A DNA stretch of 64,000 nt from Prolixibacteraceae bacterium (GCA_019163175.1 JAFLKN010000001.1:178516-242515); one strand, 5' to 3'; positions 8,314 through 16,713 are shown, counted from the first letter of the stretch. Made by a program: numbers and translations. The notes: generated from the sequence alone by a model not told the origin.

Positions 8314-9195
8314 CTACACCTCTATTCCGAAGAAAATCCTGACCAGATAACCTAATCCGAAGGAAATCAAACCGACAACGGTACTTAAAACCACCATTTC
8401 AGTAAAACGTTTCCGGAAAGGCTGATCGTTGGCTACCGAAATGTAATAGGTAAACAGGAAAACGATTAGGATTGAATCGAACAGTGCCACCAGTAAAGCA
8501 ACAAATGGCGAAGTAAAAATCAGGTATGGAGCAACCAAAAAAATTACCGCAATAACATAGGCGATACCTGTAAAAACCGCAGATTTAATGGCCAGATCAT
8601 TCTTGCCTTCAGCTTTATTCGATAAATATTCTGACGAAGACATCGAAAGTGCACCAGCAATTCCGGTAATAATTCCGGCCAAAGCTACCAGTTTGGTATT
8701 CTGGAGCGCAAAGGTTAAACCGGCCAAAGTTCCCAAAATTTCAACCAAAGCATCGTTCAGTCCCAATACAATCGAACCCATGTATTTCAAGTGTTCTTCC
8801 TGAATAAGCTCGAGCAATTCTTTTTCGTGTTTATTCTCGTCCTCGGCCACAGTCAAGGCTTCCGGCACTTCGGTTGCAATTAGTGCATAATTTATCTGTG
8901 CTTTTTCTTCGCCTTTCTCCATCAGTTTCAAGCCGAAAGTCAGCCCAAAAATCTTCGAAATCCAATAGTATTTATTGATCTCCCATTGACTAGGAGAAAC
9001 TTCTTTGTTAGTGTAGACCGACCAGATTTTGTAATGCTTCAACTCGTCGGCAGCGATCTGTTTAAGTACTTTCTGGTTTTCCGGATCTCGTGTTTGTCCT
9101 GCCAGTTTACTGTAAATATGGTACTCGGTAATTTCTTCACGCTGCGCATAAATTAATTGCTGGCGTATTTCCGGTGATATGGGTTTTTTGATCAT
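8314..9195 (-). CDS. rubrerythrin-VIT1 fusion, MbfA-like iron/manganese transporter
   Basis: Fusion of an N-terminal ferritin-like domain with a CCC1/VIT1 membrane transporter, 293 residues from ATG 9195 (a TTG at 9204 is the only longer start). Helix 1 carries EEITEYHIY (E20, E21, E24) and helix 2 DELKHYKIW (E51, H54), the ExxH di-iron ligand pattern. ENKHEKELLELIQEEH supplies further ligands near residue 115. The VIT1 part begins with GSIVLGLNDALVEILG and has about five helices to the C-terminus. Related MbfA proteins export iron and protect against peroxide. The metal and the direction of transport here are inferred from that family. Confidence 0.85.
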   Translation of the reverse strand: MIKKPISPEIRQQLIYAQREEITEYHIYSKLAGQTRDPENQKVLKQIAADELKHYKIWSVYTNKEVSPSQWEINKYYWISKIFGLTFGLKLMEKGEEKAQINYALIATEVPEALTVAEDENKHEKELLELIQEEHLKYMGSIVLGLNDALVEILGTLAGLTFALQNTKLVALAGIITGIAGALSMSSSEYLSNKAEGKNDLAIKSAVFTGIAYVIAVIFLVAPYLIFTSPFVALLVALFDSILIVFLFTYYISVANDQPFRKRFTEMVVLSTVVGLISFGLGYLVRIFFGIEV

Positions 9196-9275
9196 GTACT
9201 TCAATTTTTAGTGTCAGGTATCAAGCTGCAAGTAGCAAGAGTAAAATCTTGTGTCTTGATAATTTTTTCTTGTGC

Positions 9276-9725
9276 CTATTTTTTCATCCATTCGTACATT
9301 TGGTAGTGTTCGGCGGTCATGCCAAGATGTTCGTAAACGCCGTGCGCCGATGTATTGGTTTTGTCGGCATACAAACGAATACCCCGCAAATCGTTGTTTG
9401 AAGCTACCTTTTCCTGAATGTGTTTGTACAAACGGCTAAATATGCTTCGTTTGCGGTATTCGGGTCGAACGTAGACCGATTGAATCCAAAGTACAGTTCC
9501 GTTACGCCAGTCGCTCCACTCAAAGGTTGTAAGTAACGAGCCAACCACTTTCCCATCGGTTTCGGCAACGTAATAAATGCCTTTTGACGGATCTGCAAAA
9601 ACTGCGGCCACACCCTTAACAACGGTGGGTTCATCAAGTTGAAGCTGCTCGGTTTCCATTGCCATAGCCAGTTGAAATTCTACAATGCTGGCCGAATCTG
9701 TTTCTTTTGCCTGTCGGATAATCAT
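9276..9725 (-). CDS. GNAT family N-acetyltransferase
   Basis: Acetyl-CoA-dependent transferase of 149 residues. The acetyl-CoA loop is seen as SVYVRPEYRKRSIFSRLYKHI (about 86-106) and the C-terminal motif as GIRLYADKTNTSAHGVYEHLGM, where the tyrosine-containing end is typical. The pyrophosphate-loop glycines are replaced (RKRSIF rather than RGKGIG), which is a mild departure from consensus. ATG 9725 gives the usual MIIRQAKETDSASI N-terminus. The substrate is unknown. The preceding intergenic stretch, 9205-9260, carries decayed short repeats rather than a clear terminator. Confidence 0.87.
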   Translation of the reverse strand: MIIRQAKETDSASIVEFQLAMAMETEQLQLDEPTVVKGVAAVFADPSKGIYYVAETDGKVVGSLLTTFEWSDWRNGTVLWIQSVYVRPEYRKRSIFSRLYKHIQEKVASNNDLRGIRLYADKTNTSAHGVYEHLGMTAEHYQMYEWMKK

Positions 9726-9873
9726 TTGATCGATGTTATATTGAGATCGCTAAATTAAGAAAATAGTTCCGCTCTCCCGATTCTATTCCGACAATAAACC
9801 TGAAACAGAAGACAGTGTTCATGGGCAGATCGTGTTTTTTTGTATTTTGCACTCCAAATATATTTTCCCCGAT

Positions 9874-10407
9874 ATGATTAAAATTGTTGTGGCATCAAAA
9901 AATCCGGTGAAGCTTGACGCTGTAAAAGATGGTTTATCAGCCCTTCTGAACGAAGCTATTGAGGTGTATGGAGTTTCAGTAAACAGCGAGGTTTCCGATC
10001 AGCCCATGAGTGAAGCTCAAACACTGCTCGGCGCCGAAAATCGGGTGAAGAATGCGCTGTTGGAATTTCCAGGCTACGATTTTTATATTGGGATTGAGGG
10101 TGGAGTTGAAGGTTCCGCCTCAGGTTTAATGGCTTTTGCCTGGATTGTTATTCGCAAGAATGATAAAATTGGAAGAGCACGCACTGCCGGATTTTATCTG
10201 CCACCCCAAGTTGCAGAACTGGTGCATCAGGGAATGGAGCTGGGCGATGCTGATGATATAGTTTTTGCCAAACAAAACTCGAAGCAGCAAAATGGAGCTG
10301 TTGGCCTGCTCACAAATGATGTAATTACGCGGAAATCACTTTATATGCCTGCTGTTCAAATGGCATTTATTCCTTTTTTAAATCCGGAATTATATCCGGG
10401 GAAATGA
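9874..10407 (+). CDS. yjjX: inosine/xanthosine triphosphatase (YjjX/DUF84 family)
   Basis: House-cleaning phosphatase that hydrolyses deaminated purine triphosphates such as ITP and XTP so that they do not enter nucleic acids. The 177-residue protein starts at ATG 9874 with KIVVASKNPVKLDAVKDGL, the nucleotide-binding N-terminus of the family; the frame could run back to 9832 but has no family support there. VSDQPMSEAQTLLGAENR, GIEGGVEG and NGAVGLLTNDVITRKSLY are the other conserved blocks. It is transcribed alone between divergent and convergent neighbours; the next gene converges with a 20-nt gap. Confidence 0.9.
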   Translation: MIKIVVASKNPVKLDAVKDGLSALLNEAIEVYGVSVNSEVSDQPMSEAQTLLGAENRVKNALLEFPGYDFYIGIEGGVEGSASGLMAFAWIVIRKNDKIGRARTAGFYLPPQVAELVHQGMELGDADDIVFAKQNSKQQNGAVGLLTNDVITRKSLYMPAVQMAFIPFLNPELYPGK

Positions 10408-10427
10408 TGATTTGCTTATGGGAAATT

Positions 10428-10733
10428 TTATCTGATCTTCTTTAAGATATCACGAACGGTGTACTTGTCATTTTCAATCAGTACAGCCTGAATGTGTGCT
10501 TCTTTGAGGCTTTTTTGTGCGGTCGATCCTATTTCTCCTGTAATTACCTGAACAACTCCCTGCTCTTTGAGCCAGTTTACAACAGATGGGGCAATATGTC
10601 CTTCTTCTTCTTTGAAGATATTTGGATGAAAGACTGGTCCTTCATCTTTCAGAAAACAGAAATAGGAACATTTGGCAAAACGCATGTCCATTAAACTGCT
10701 TAGTTTATTTCCGGTTGATGTAATTGCAATCAT
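10428..10733 (-). CDS. NifB/NifX-family Fe-Mo-cofactor-type cluster-binding domain protein
   Basis: Single dinitrogenase iron-molybdenum-cofactor biosynthesis domain of 101 residues. Conserved parts are the N-terminal MIAITSTGNKLSSLMDMRFAKC, the GHIAPSVVNWLKEQGVVQVITGEIG stretch, and the strand near TVRDILKKIR. Such stand-alone domains occur in many bacteria without nitrogenase and may bind metal clusters. No nif genes are present in the window, so nitrogen fixation is not implied. The stop of the upstream AhpD-like gene is 5 nt before its start, so they form an operon, which suggests a shared redox or metal role. Confidence 0.8.
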   Translation of the reverse strand: MIAITSTGNKLSSLMDMRFAKCSYFCFLKDEGPVFHPNIFKEEEGHIAPSVVNWLKEQGVVQVITGEIGSTAQKSLKEAHIQAVLIENDKYTVRDILKKIR

Positions 10734-10738
10734 GATTT

Positions 10739-11083
10739 CTATTGGTTTTGTAATTCTTCCCAGTATTCAACAGCACGGCGGGTGTGAGGAATTACGATAG
10801 TTCCCCCAACCAGATTGGCTACCGAAAATATTTCGAAAACCTCGTCGGTGGTAACACCCAATTCGTGGCATTTACCCAAGTGATATTTCACACAATCGTC
10901 GCAGCGAAGAACCATTGACGACACCAATCCAAGCATTTCCTTGGTTTTGGTACTAAGCGCTCCATCCTGATAAGTCAGCGTATCCACACTGTAAATGCGC
11001 TTCATTACTTTGTTATCTGCCGCCATGATTTTTTCATTCATGCGTGTGCGGTAGTCGTTAAAATCGTCGATTAATTTGCCCAT
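10739..11083 (-). CDS. carboxymuconolactone decarboxylase (AhpD-like) family protein
   Basis: Protein of 114 residues with the AhpD-type core RCDDCVKYHLGKCHELG, in which the CxxC pair and downstream His are the redox-active site of peroxidase-associated members. ATG 11083 is chosen over a TTG at 11098. It is probably a small thiol oxidoreductase rather than a decarboxylase, as CxxC is retained. It is first gene of a two-gene operon with the NifX-like gene. Upstream lies a mosaic of short repeats (11084-11197) rather than an obvious promoter. Confidence 0.87.
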   Translation of the reverse strand: MGKLIDDFNDYRTRMNEKIMAADNKVMKRIYSVDTLTYQDGALSTKTKEMLGLVSSMVLRCDDCVKYHLGKCHELGVTTDEVFEIFSVANLVGGTIVIPHTRRAVEYWEELQNQ

Positions 11084-11197
11084 AGCTAAAAGTTTCAAGT
11101 TTCAAATTCAAAGTTTCAAGTTCCCTTCGACCCCGCTCAGGGAACGGCCGACTATTCTTCGGACTCCTTTCTGCAAACTGCGACTGATCACTGATAA
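11084..11197. repeat. intergenic mosaic of short decayed repeats
   Basis: Contains near-tandem copies of GTTTCAA (11092-11121), the palindromic unit 11120-11145 (arms GTTCCCT and AGGGAAC around TTCGACCCCGCTC), and near-repeats around CTGCAAACTGCGACTGATCACTGATAA. A related GTTTCAGG tandem tract lies at 15247-15283. These look like miniature repeats common between Bacteroidota genes. Confidence 0.5.
11120..11145 (+). repeat. palindromic repeat unit, copy 1
   Basis: Begins GTTCCCTTCGAC and ends GCTCAGGGAAC, able to fold with 7-bp arms GTTCCCT/AGGGAAC. The reverse complement of 12632-12656 differs mainly in the loop (AAGCTC in place of CCCGCTC). Confidence 0.6.
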
Positions 11198-12529
11198 TTA
11201 GTCAGCAGCTTCCCCAATCAAGGTGGTTTGTGTGCATCTCAGCACTTTTACCATAACGTAATCGCCCTTCTGAAAGTTTTGTGCGGGGAAAACAATTACT
11301 TTATTTTGAGAGCTCCGTCCAAAAAGTTCGAGTTTGCTCTTTTTTGACGTTCCTTCAACCAGCACTTCAAAGGTTTTACCAATATCGCGTTTGTTGCTTT
11401 CGTGTGACAAGCGGTTGTGCAATTGAATAATTTCGTCGAGCCGTCGTAGCTTTTCTTCTTCCTGAACATCATCGGGCAAATGCTGGTGCGCATAGGTTCC
11501 GGGGCGTTCCGAATATTTAAACATGAAAGCCATGTCGAATTTCACTTCTTCCATAAGCGAAAGTGTTTCCTGATGGTCTTCCAGCGTTTCGGTGCAGAAG
11601 CCACAAAATACATCAGTACTTAAACCACAGTCGGGTAAAATTTCGCGAATGGCGCGGATTCGGTCGAGATACCACTCGCGGTCGTATTTTCTGTTCATCA
11701 GCTTCAGGATGCGTGAACTGCCCGACTGAAGTGGAAGATGTATATGACGGCAAAGGTTCGGATGTTTGGCAATTACTTTCAGCACTTTATCCGACATATC
11801 TTTGGGATGCGAAGTTGTAAAGCGAATGCGAACCAAGGGATCAACTTCAGCCACCAGTTGGAGCAAATCCCAGAAACGAACAGGTTTGCGTTCGCCTTCG
11901 GGAAGCCATTTATACGAATTTACGTTCTGACCGAGTAGGGTAATTTCACGATAACCTTTTTGTGCCAGATCTTTCACTTCCGCAACAATGTCCTGCGGAT
12001 CGCGGCTTCGCTCACGACCTCGTGTATATGGAACAATACAATAGGTGCAAAAATTGTTGCATCCACGGGTAATACTTACGAATCCCGAAAGCGTTTTCTC
12101 GCCAATTCTTACCGGTGTAATTTTGTCGTAGGTTTCGTTTTCCGAAAGTTCAACATTAATGGCTCCGGTTCCTTTTTGAGCCTTGTCAATCAGGAAAGGC
12201 AGATCGCGATAAGCATCAGGCCCGGCAACCAAATCGACAGCGGCATGGGCAAGCAAATCGTCGCCAACACGCTCGGCCATACAGCCCAACACACCAACAA
12301 TCAGATTTTTCTTTTTCTTTTTCAGGCTCTTAAAATAATCCAGGCGATTCCAAATGCGCTGTTCTGCGTTGTCGCGTACCGAGCAGGTATTCAGGAAGAT
12401 GGCATCAGCACCATCTGCAGTTTCAATCGGTTCGTAACTCCGATCCTGAAGGATGGCTGCAACTACTTCGCTGTCGGCCACATTCATCTGGCAGCCATAA
12501 GTTTCAATAAATAACTTTTTCTTTTCCAA
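11198..12529 (-). CDS. miaB: tRNA-2-methylthio-N6-dimethylallyladenosine synthase MiaB
   Basis: Radical-SAM methylthiotransferase that adds the 2-methylthio group to i6A37 in tRNA. The N-terminal UPF0004 domain has IETYGCQMNVADSEVV, with further cluster cysteines in NTCSVRDNAE and VLGCMAE. The radical-SAM loop is TRGCNNFCTYCIVPYTRGRE (C-x3-C-x2-C). A TRAM domain ends the protein (LVEGTSKKSKLELFGRS). There is no ATG near the N-terminus. TTG at 12529 gives MEKKKLFIETYGC, the usual family start; TTG 12553 is the longest alternative (451 residues). The gene is bracketed by inverted copies of a 25-nt palindromic repeat. Confidence 0.95.
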   Translation of the reverse strand: MEKKKLFIETYGCQMNVADSEVVAAILQDRSYEPIETADGADAIFLNTCSVRDNAEQRIWNRLDYFKSLKKKKKNLIVGVLGCMAERVGDDLLAHAAVDLVAGPDAYRDLPFLIDKAQKGTGAINVELSENETYDKITPVRIGEKTLSGFVSITRGCNNFCTYCIVPYTRGRERSRDPQDIVAEVKDLAQKGYREITLLGQNVNSYKWLPEGERKPVRFWDLLQLVAEVDPLVRIRFTTSHPKDMSDKVLKVIAKHPNLCRHIHLPLQSGSSRILKLMNRKYDREWYLDRIRAIREILPDCGLSTDVFCGFCTETLEDHQETLSLMEEVKFDMAFMFKYSERPGTYAHQHLPDDVQEEEKLRRLDEIIQLHNRLSHESNKRDIGKTFEVLVEGTSKKSKLELFGRSSQNKVIVFPAQNFQKGDYVMVKVLRCTQTTLIGEAAD

Positions 12530-12631
12530 TGTGAATCTGATTTGAGGCTGCAAATTTCACTATTTTTCAGGAATAAGCAAGAGTACGAGGACAATGGGAA
12601 TGCAGTATTTGGCAAACGAAAAGGGAGATCC

Positions 12632-12656
12632 GTTCCCTGAGCTTGTCGAAGGGAAA
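12632..12656 (-). repeat. palindromic repeat unit, copy 2 (inverted relative to copy 1)
   Basis: Begins GTTCCCTGAGCTTGTC and continues GAAGGGAAA. The core CTTCGACAAGCTCAGGGAAC read on the minus strand matches the unit at 11120-11145. The family is frequent in many bacterial genomes as an intergenic repeat (recollection, not searched). Confidence 0.6.
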
Positions 12657-12810
12657 ACAAAAAATTAACATTCAGGAAAAAATTAGCTTTTAAAAGTTTT
12701 GTTTTGGTTCTTATTTGCGATAGAATTGTTGGTTAGGTAGTTTGAAAATCAATTGTTTTGGCGTATTTTGTTAAGATGAAACCGGGAAGCAAAGCTTGTT
12801 CCCGTATTCA

Positions 12811-12838
12811 TTGTTATACCATTAAAATCTTATATTTG
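12811..12838 (+). promoter_or_regulatory. promoter of the SPOR-purF operon
   Basis: TTG at 12811-12813, a 17-nt spacer, then TATATTTG at 12831-12838, matching the Bacteroidota -7 consensus TAnnTTTG. The start codon follows 20 nt later at 12859. Confidence 0.6.
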
Positions 12839-12858
12839 CAGACTCAAAAACTGATCGT

Positions 12859-13353
12859 ATGAGGTATTTGTGTAGTGTCATCTTCTGTTTTTTACTCTGG
12901 AATTCGTTGGGCTATGCTCAAACAGACACACTTGGCCTGACCACAGGTTTTTCGAGCCAGACTGCAAAAATGGAAGAACTACTCGGCAAATTGCAGATCA
13001 GACAAGACCCGCGAATTACCGATTTGGTGGTGCGGCACTCCCAGATTAATCAGCGCAGATATGGAACCGATGGTTACCGGCTCGAAATTTTCTTCAGCTC
13101 GGAAAGTAAAGCTCGTCAGCAAGCAGTTCGTGTACGGAATGAATTTAATTTGGTATTTCCGACCATGCCAAGTTACATGCTGTTTCAAACGCCCAATTTT
13201 AAAGTGCGTATCGGCGATTTCCGCAACAAAAGCGAGGCGTTGAAAACAAAAGCCTACATCGAATCGAAATACCCCAATGCTTTTATAGTAAAAGATTATA
13301 TCCAATTTCCTGAATTATTTACAGAACCTGTAGAACAACCCGAAGAACAATGA
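12859..13353 (+). CDS. SPOR domain-containing periplasmic protein
   Basis: Exported protein of 164 residues. Signal peptide MRYLCSVIFCFLLWNSLGYAQ is cleaved near residue 21. The C-terminal part, about residues 73-150, is a SPOR domain: GYRLEIFFSSESKARQQAVRV, then VRIGDFRNKSEALKTKAYIESKYPNAFIV. SPOR domains bind peptidoglycan stripped of stem peptides, as found at division septa. The stop overlaps the purF start by 4 nt (ATGA), so purF translation is likely coupled to it. That pairing of a wall-binding protein with purine synthesis has no obvious functional logic. Confidence 0.88.
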   Translation: MRYLCSVIFCFLLWNSLGYAQTDTLGLTTGFSSQTAKMEELLGKLQIRQDPRITDLVVRHSQINQRRYGTDGYRLEIFFSSESKARQQAVRVRNEFNLVFPTMPSYMLFQTPNFKVRIGDFRNKSEALKTKAYIESKYPNAFIVKDYIQFPELFTEPVEQPEEQ

Positions 13354-15248
13354 GCGAATTGATTAAGCATGAGTGTGGAATTGCATTGATACGGTTGCGT
13401 AAGCCGCTTGAATACTACAAGGAAAAGTATGGTACGTGGCAATATGGCCTGAATAAACTGTACCTGCTGATGGAAAAACAGCACAATCGTGGGCAGGATG
13501 GTGCCGGAATTGTAAACGTTAAAATGGAGCTGGAACCGGGACAGGAGTATATCAACCGTCATCGGTCGATTGAACAAAATCCGATCAAAAATATTTTCGA
13601 TAAGGTTGCCAAAGGAATCAAAAAGGCTGAGAAAAATAAACCGAAAGATGCCGATATTCGGTGGATATACGAGAATGTTCCTTTTTCGGGCGAAGTTCAC
13701 CTGGGACATTTACGCTACGGAACTTTCGGACGGAACAGCATCGAATTTGTGCATCCGGTGATGCGCCAAAACAACTGGAAATCGCGCACACTGGTTTTGG
13801 CCGGAAACTTTAACCTAACCAATACTGACGAACTTTTCCGCAAGTTAATTGCTCTCGGTCAACACCCCAAAGCATATACCGATACCGTGACTATTCTTGA
13901 AAAAGTTGGTCACTTTCTGGATGAAGAAAACCAATTGCATTTCAGGAATTACAAGAATGAAGGATATTCGAACCGCGAAATTTCTCCTTTGATCGAAAAA
14001 AATCTTGACGTTCAGAAAGTGCTCGAAAATTCGAGTAAAGACTGGGATGGCGGATATGCAATTGCCGGTATGTTTGGTCATGGCGATGCTTTTGTGATGC
14101 GCGATCCGTGGGGAATTCGTCCTGCATTTTATTATTACGACGACGAAATTGTAGTGGTGGCTTCAGAGCGTCCGGTTATACAAACGGTGATGAACGTGAG
14201 GGCCGAAAGCGTTTCGGAAGTGAAACCCGGCGAAGCGCTGATCATCAAAAAAGACGGATCGGTTTCCAATAAAATGATACGTGTGCCACATACCCGCCGG
14301 TCATGTTCTTTTGAGCGCATCTATTTTTCGCGCGGTAGCGATAAAGATATTTACCAGGAACGTAAAAAACTCGGGCGTTTGTTGTCGCCTGCAATCCTGA
14401 AATCGATTGATTACAACATTGAAGATACGGTGTTCTCATTTATCCCGAATACCTCCGAAACCGCTTTCTATGGCTTGGTTCAGGGCGTTCGGCAGTATTG
14501 TGTCGATTGGAAAATTAAACAACTGAAAGAGCGGAATGGCAGCATAACCAACGAAGAAATGGAAGCTGTACTTTCGGTTGAACCCCGGGTTGAGAAACTG
14601 GCCATTAAAGATGTGAAACTACGCACCTTTATTGCTGATGATGCCAGCCGCGACGATTTGGTGGCTCACGTTTACGATGTGACCTACGGAATCATTCGCA
14701 ACAATGTTGATACGCTGGTTATTATCGACGATTCGATTGTGCGCGGAACGACCTTGAAGAAAAGTATCCTGAAAATTCTCGATCGTCTGCATCCAAAGAA
14801 AATTATAGTGGTTTCGTCAGCCCCTCAAATTCGCTATCCCGATTGCTATGGAATTGACATGGCTGTACTCGATAAATTTATAGCATTTACTGCCACAATC
14901 GAATTGCTGAAAGACACCAAACAGGAACATGTTATTCAAGAGGTTTATCGCAAATGTAAAGAGCAGGAAAATTTGCCCAAAGAGGAAATCGTAAACTACG
15001 TAAAAGAAATATACAGGCAGTTTAAAGCTGAAGAAGTTTCTGCAAAAATTGCAGAATTACTGAAACCGGATGACTGTAAAGCTGAGGTTGAAATTATTTA
15101 CCAGACCATTGAGAACTTGCACGAAGCTTGTCCCAACGATACGGGCGACTGGTACTTTACCGGAAACTATCCAACTCCAGGCGGAAACAAAGTGGTCAAC
15201 ACTTCGTTCATCAATTTTGTTGAAGGCAAAGACGGAAGAGCGTACTAA
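13350..15248 (+). CDS. purF: amidophosphoribosyltransferase (PurF family, long form)
   Basis: Transfers the glutamine amide to PRPP to form phosphoribosylamine, the first step of purine synthesis. C9 in MSELIKHECGIALIRL is the expected N-terminal nucleophile once an eight-residue propeptide is removed. The glutaminase half includes KQHNRGQDGAGIV, VHLGHLRYGTFG and RDPWGIRPAFYY. The PRPP loop is VDTLVIIDDSIVRGTT. At 632 residues it is longer than the roughly 500 of Escherichia coli PurF and belongs to a long form I associate with Bacteroidota, where a second shorter copy often exists. The start overlaps the SPOR gene; the downstream terminator is at 15288-15319. Confidence 0.92.
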   Translation: MSELIKHECGIALIRLRKPLEYYKEKYGTWQYGLNKLYLLMEKQHNRGQDGAGIVNVKMELEPGQEYINRHRSIEQNPIKNIFDKVAKGIKKAEKNKPKDADIRWIYENVPFSGEVHLGHLRYGTFGRNSIEFVHPVMRQNNWKSRTLVLAGNFNLTNTDELFRKLIALGQHPKAYTDTVTILEKVGHFLDEENQLHFRNYKNEGYSNREISPLIEKNLDVQKVLENSSKDWDGGYAIAGMFGHGDAFVMRDPWGIRPAFYYYDDEIVVVASERPVIQTVMNVRAESVSEVKPGEALIIKKDGSVSNKMIRVPHTRRSCSFERIYFSRGSDKDIYQERKKLGRLLSPAILKSIDYNIEDTVFSFIPNTSETAFYGLVQGVRQYCVDWKIKQLKERNGSITNEEMEAVLSVEPRVEKLAIKDVKLRTFIADDASRDDLVAHVYDVTYGIIRNNVDTLVIIDDSIVRGTTLKKSILKILDRLHPKKIIVVSSAPQIRYPDCYGIDMAVLDKFIAFTATIELLKDTKQEHVIQEVYRKCKEQENLPKEEIVNYVKEIYRQFKAEEVSAKIAELLKPDDCKAEVEIIYQTIENLHEACPNDTGDWYFTGNYPTPGGNKVVNTSFINFVEGKDGRAY

Positions 15249-15287
15249 AAAGTTTCAGGTTCGAAGTTTCAGGTTTCAAGTTAAAAA

Positions 15288-15319
15288 GGGATCCGATCTT
15301 TTCAGAAAGATCGGATCCC
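15288..15319. terminator. bidirectional intrinsic terminator
   Basis: Perfect 14-bp stem (GGGATCCGATCTTT, 15288-15301, with 15306-15319), a four-nt loop TCAG, and A5/T7 runs on the flanks. It serves purF from the left and the converging oxidoreductase gene (stop at 15325) from the right. Confidence 0.92.
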
Positions 15320-15324
15320 TTTTT

Positions 15325-16713
15325 TTATTTAGCCAATATTTGCCGTGCGATCAGTACTCCGTTCACTGAAGCTTGCATTAATCCACGCGTAATTCCTGCC
15401 CCGTCGCCACCAAAATAAAGGTTCTTAACGGCGTGGCTTTGAAAACTCTGATCAACTTTGATGATGTTGGAATAGAACTTTACTTCAACCCCGTACAGCA
15501 AAGTTTCATCACTGGCCAAACCTGGGCTGACCTTATCGAGCGATTTAATCATTTCAATAATATCCATCAGAATGCGGTGGGGAAGAACCAGGCTCAAGTC
15601 GCCGGGTACAGCATCTTTCAGTGTAGGTATAATGTTGTTTCGGTACAAACGTGCAGATGTGGTGCGCCGGCCACGAATTAAATCACCAAAACGTTGCACT
15701 AGAATTTTATTTCGGGTAAGCATATTGGCAAGGCGTGCAATATGATGCCCATATTCAATGGGAGCATTAAATGGTTCGGTAAATTTTTGCGAAACAAGTA
15801 ATGCAAAGTTCGTGTTGTCGCTTTTCAGGTTCTTGTAGCTGTGCCCGTTTACAACTGCCAGATTGCCATCGTAGTATTCCGAAGAAACAAAACCACCGGG
15901 ATTGGAGCAGAAGGTGCGGACTTTATCGTCGAAGGTGCGTGTGTAATGCACCAGCTTGGCTTCGTAAAAGTTTTCGTTGATTTCCTGCATAATTTCGTTT
16001 CGGCACTCCAACCGTACACCAATGTCAACAATTCCCACTTCCGCCGGAATATCTTGTTTTAAACACTGTTGCAAAAGCCAGTTTGATCCCTCACGACCAA
16101 CAGCTACGACCACGTGTTCGGCGAAAAATTCTTCTTTGTTAGTTTTTACTCCGACAATTTTCTGATCGCTAATCACAAATTCGGTAACTGCCGAATTAAA
16201 TTTTACTTCGACCTGATTGGCTGTGAGATGCTCAAAGAGTGCGCGGTAAAGTTCCTGTGTTTTTTCAGTTCCCAAATGGCGAACCGGACATTGAACCAAT
16301 TTCAGGTTGGCTTCAATTGATTTGCGGCGGACTTCGCGCATGGCCGGAGTTTCTGTTTCTCCATGAATGTCAGATGCAGCACCAAATTTCAGATAAATAT
16401 CATCGGTATAACGAATCATTTCGCGGGTTGCTTCCACGCCAATATAATCAGGCAAAGTGCCGCCAACCTCATGCGAAAGAGATAATTTGCCATCGGAGAA
16501 TGCGCCCGCGCCTGCCCATCCGGTTGTAATCGAACAGGGTTTGCAATTTACGCAAGTTCCGCCGTTGGTATGTTTCGGACATTTCCGTTTGTAAATATCG
16601 CGGCCTTTTTCCAAAATCAGAATTTTCAAATCCTGACGTTCTTTTACCAGCTCGTAGGCCGTAAAAATCCCGGCAGGACCGGCGCCTACAATAATTACAT
16701 CGTATTTAATCAT
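15325..16713 (-). CDS. NAD(P)/FAD-dependent oxidoreductase (COG2509-like)
   Basis: Flavoprotein of 462 residues. The FAD Rossmann motif is DVIIVGAGPAGIFTAYEL at residues 5-22. A cysteine-rich stretch, RKCPKHTNGGTCVNCKPCSITTGWAGAGAFSDGKL at about 43-77, is typical of this dehydrogenase group and may hold redox or metal sites. YFGGDGAGITRGLMQASVNG near the C-terminus is the second FAD contact. The electron donor and substrate are unknown for this family. The gene stands alone between two strong terminators. ATG 16713 is the natural start. Confidence 0.87.
   Translation of the reverse strand: MIKYDVIIVGAGPAGIFTAYELVKERQDLKILILEKGRDIYKRKCPKHTNGGTCVNCKPCSITTGWAGAGAFSDGKLSLSHEVGGTLPDYIGVEATREMIRYTDDIYLKFGAASDIHGETETPAMREVRRKSIEANLKLVQCPVRHLGTEKTQELYRALFEHLTANQVEVKFNSAVTEFVISDQKIVGVKTNKEEFFAEHVVVAVGREGSNWLLQQCLKQDIPAEVGIVDIGVRLECRNEIMQEINENFYEAKLVHYTRTFDDKVRTFCSNPGGFVSSEYYDGNLAVVNGHSYKNLKSDNTNFALLVSQKFTEPFNAPIEYGHHIARLANMLTRNKILVQRFGDLIRGRRTTSARLYRNNIIPTLKDAVPGDLSLVLPHRILMDIIEMIKSLDKVSPGLASDETLLYGVEVKFYSNIIKVDQSFQSHAVKNLYFGGDGAGITRGLMQASVNGVLIARQILAK

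Larger units (their letters stand above)
12554..12858. other. intergenic region between miaB and the SPOR gene
   Basis: About 300 nt between divergent genes. It holds the repeat unit at 12632-12656 and the plus-strand promoter at 12811-12838. No promoter matching the consensus was seen for miaB and no further reading frame is credible. Confidence 0.6.

Noticed and set aside
10428..10733. Nitrogen-fixation gene
   Set aside because: Only a stand-alone NifX-like domain is present, with no nif genes nearby.
11960..12514. Long plus-strand frame antisense to miaB
   Set aside because: It lies wholly inside a clearly conserved gene, has no family features, and arises from codon bias of the real frame.
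15247..15283. CRISPR-like array
   Set aside because: Units are only 7-14 nt, nearly contiguous and without unique spacers; no cas genes are near.
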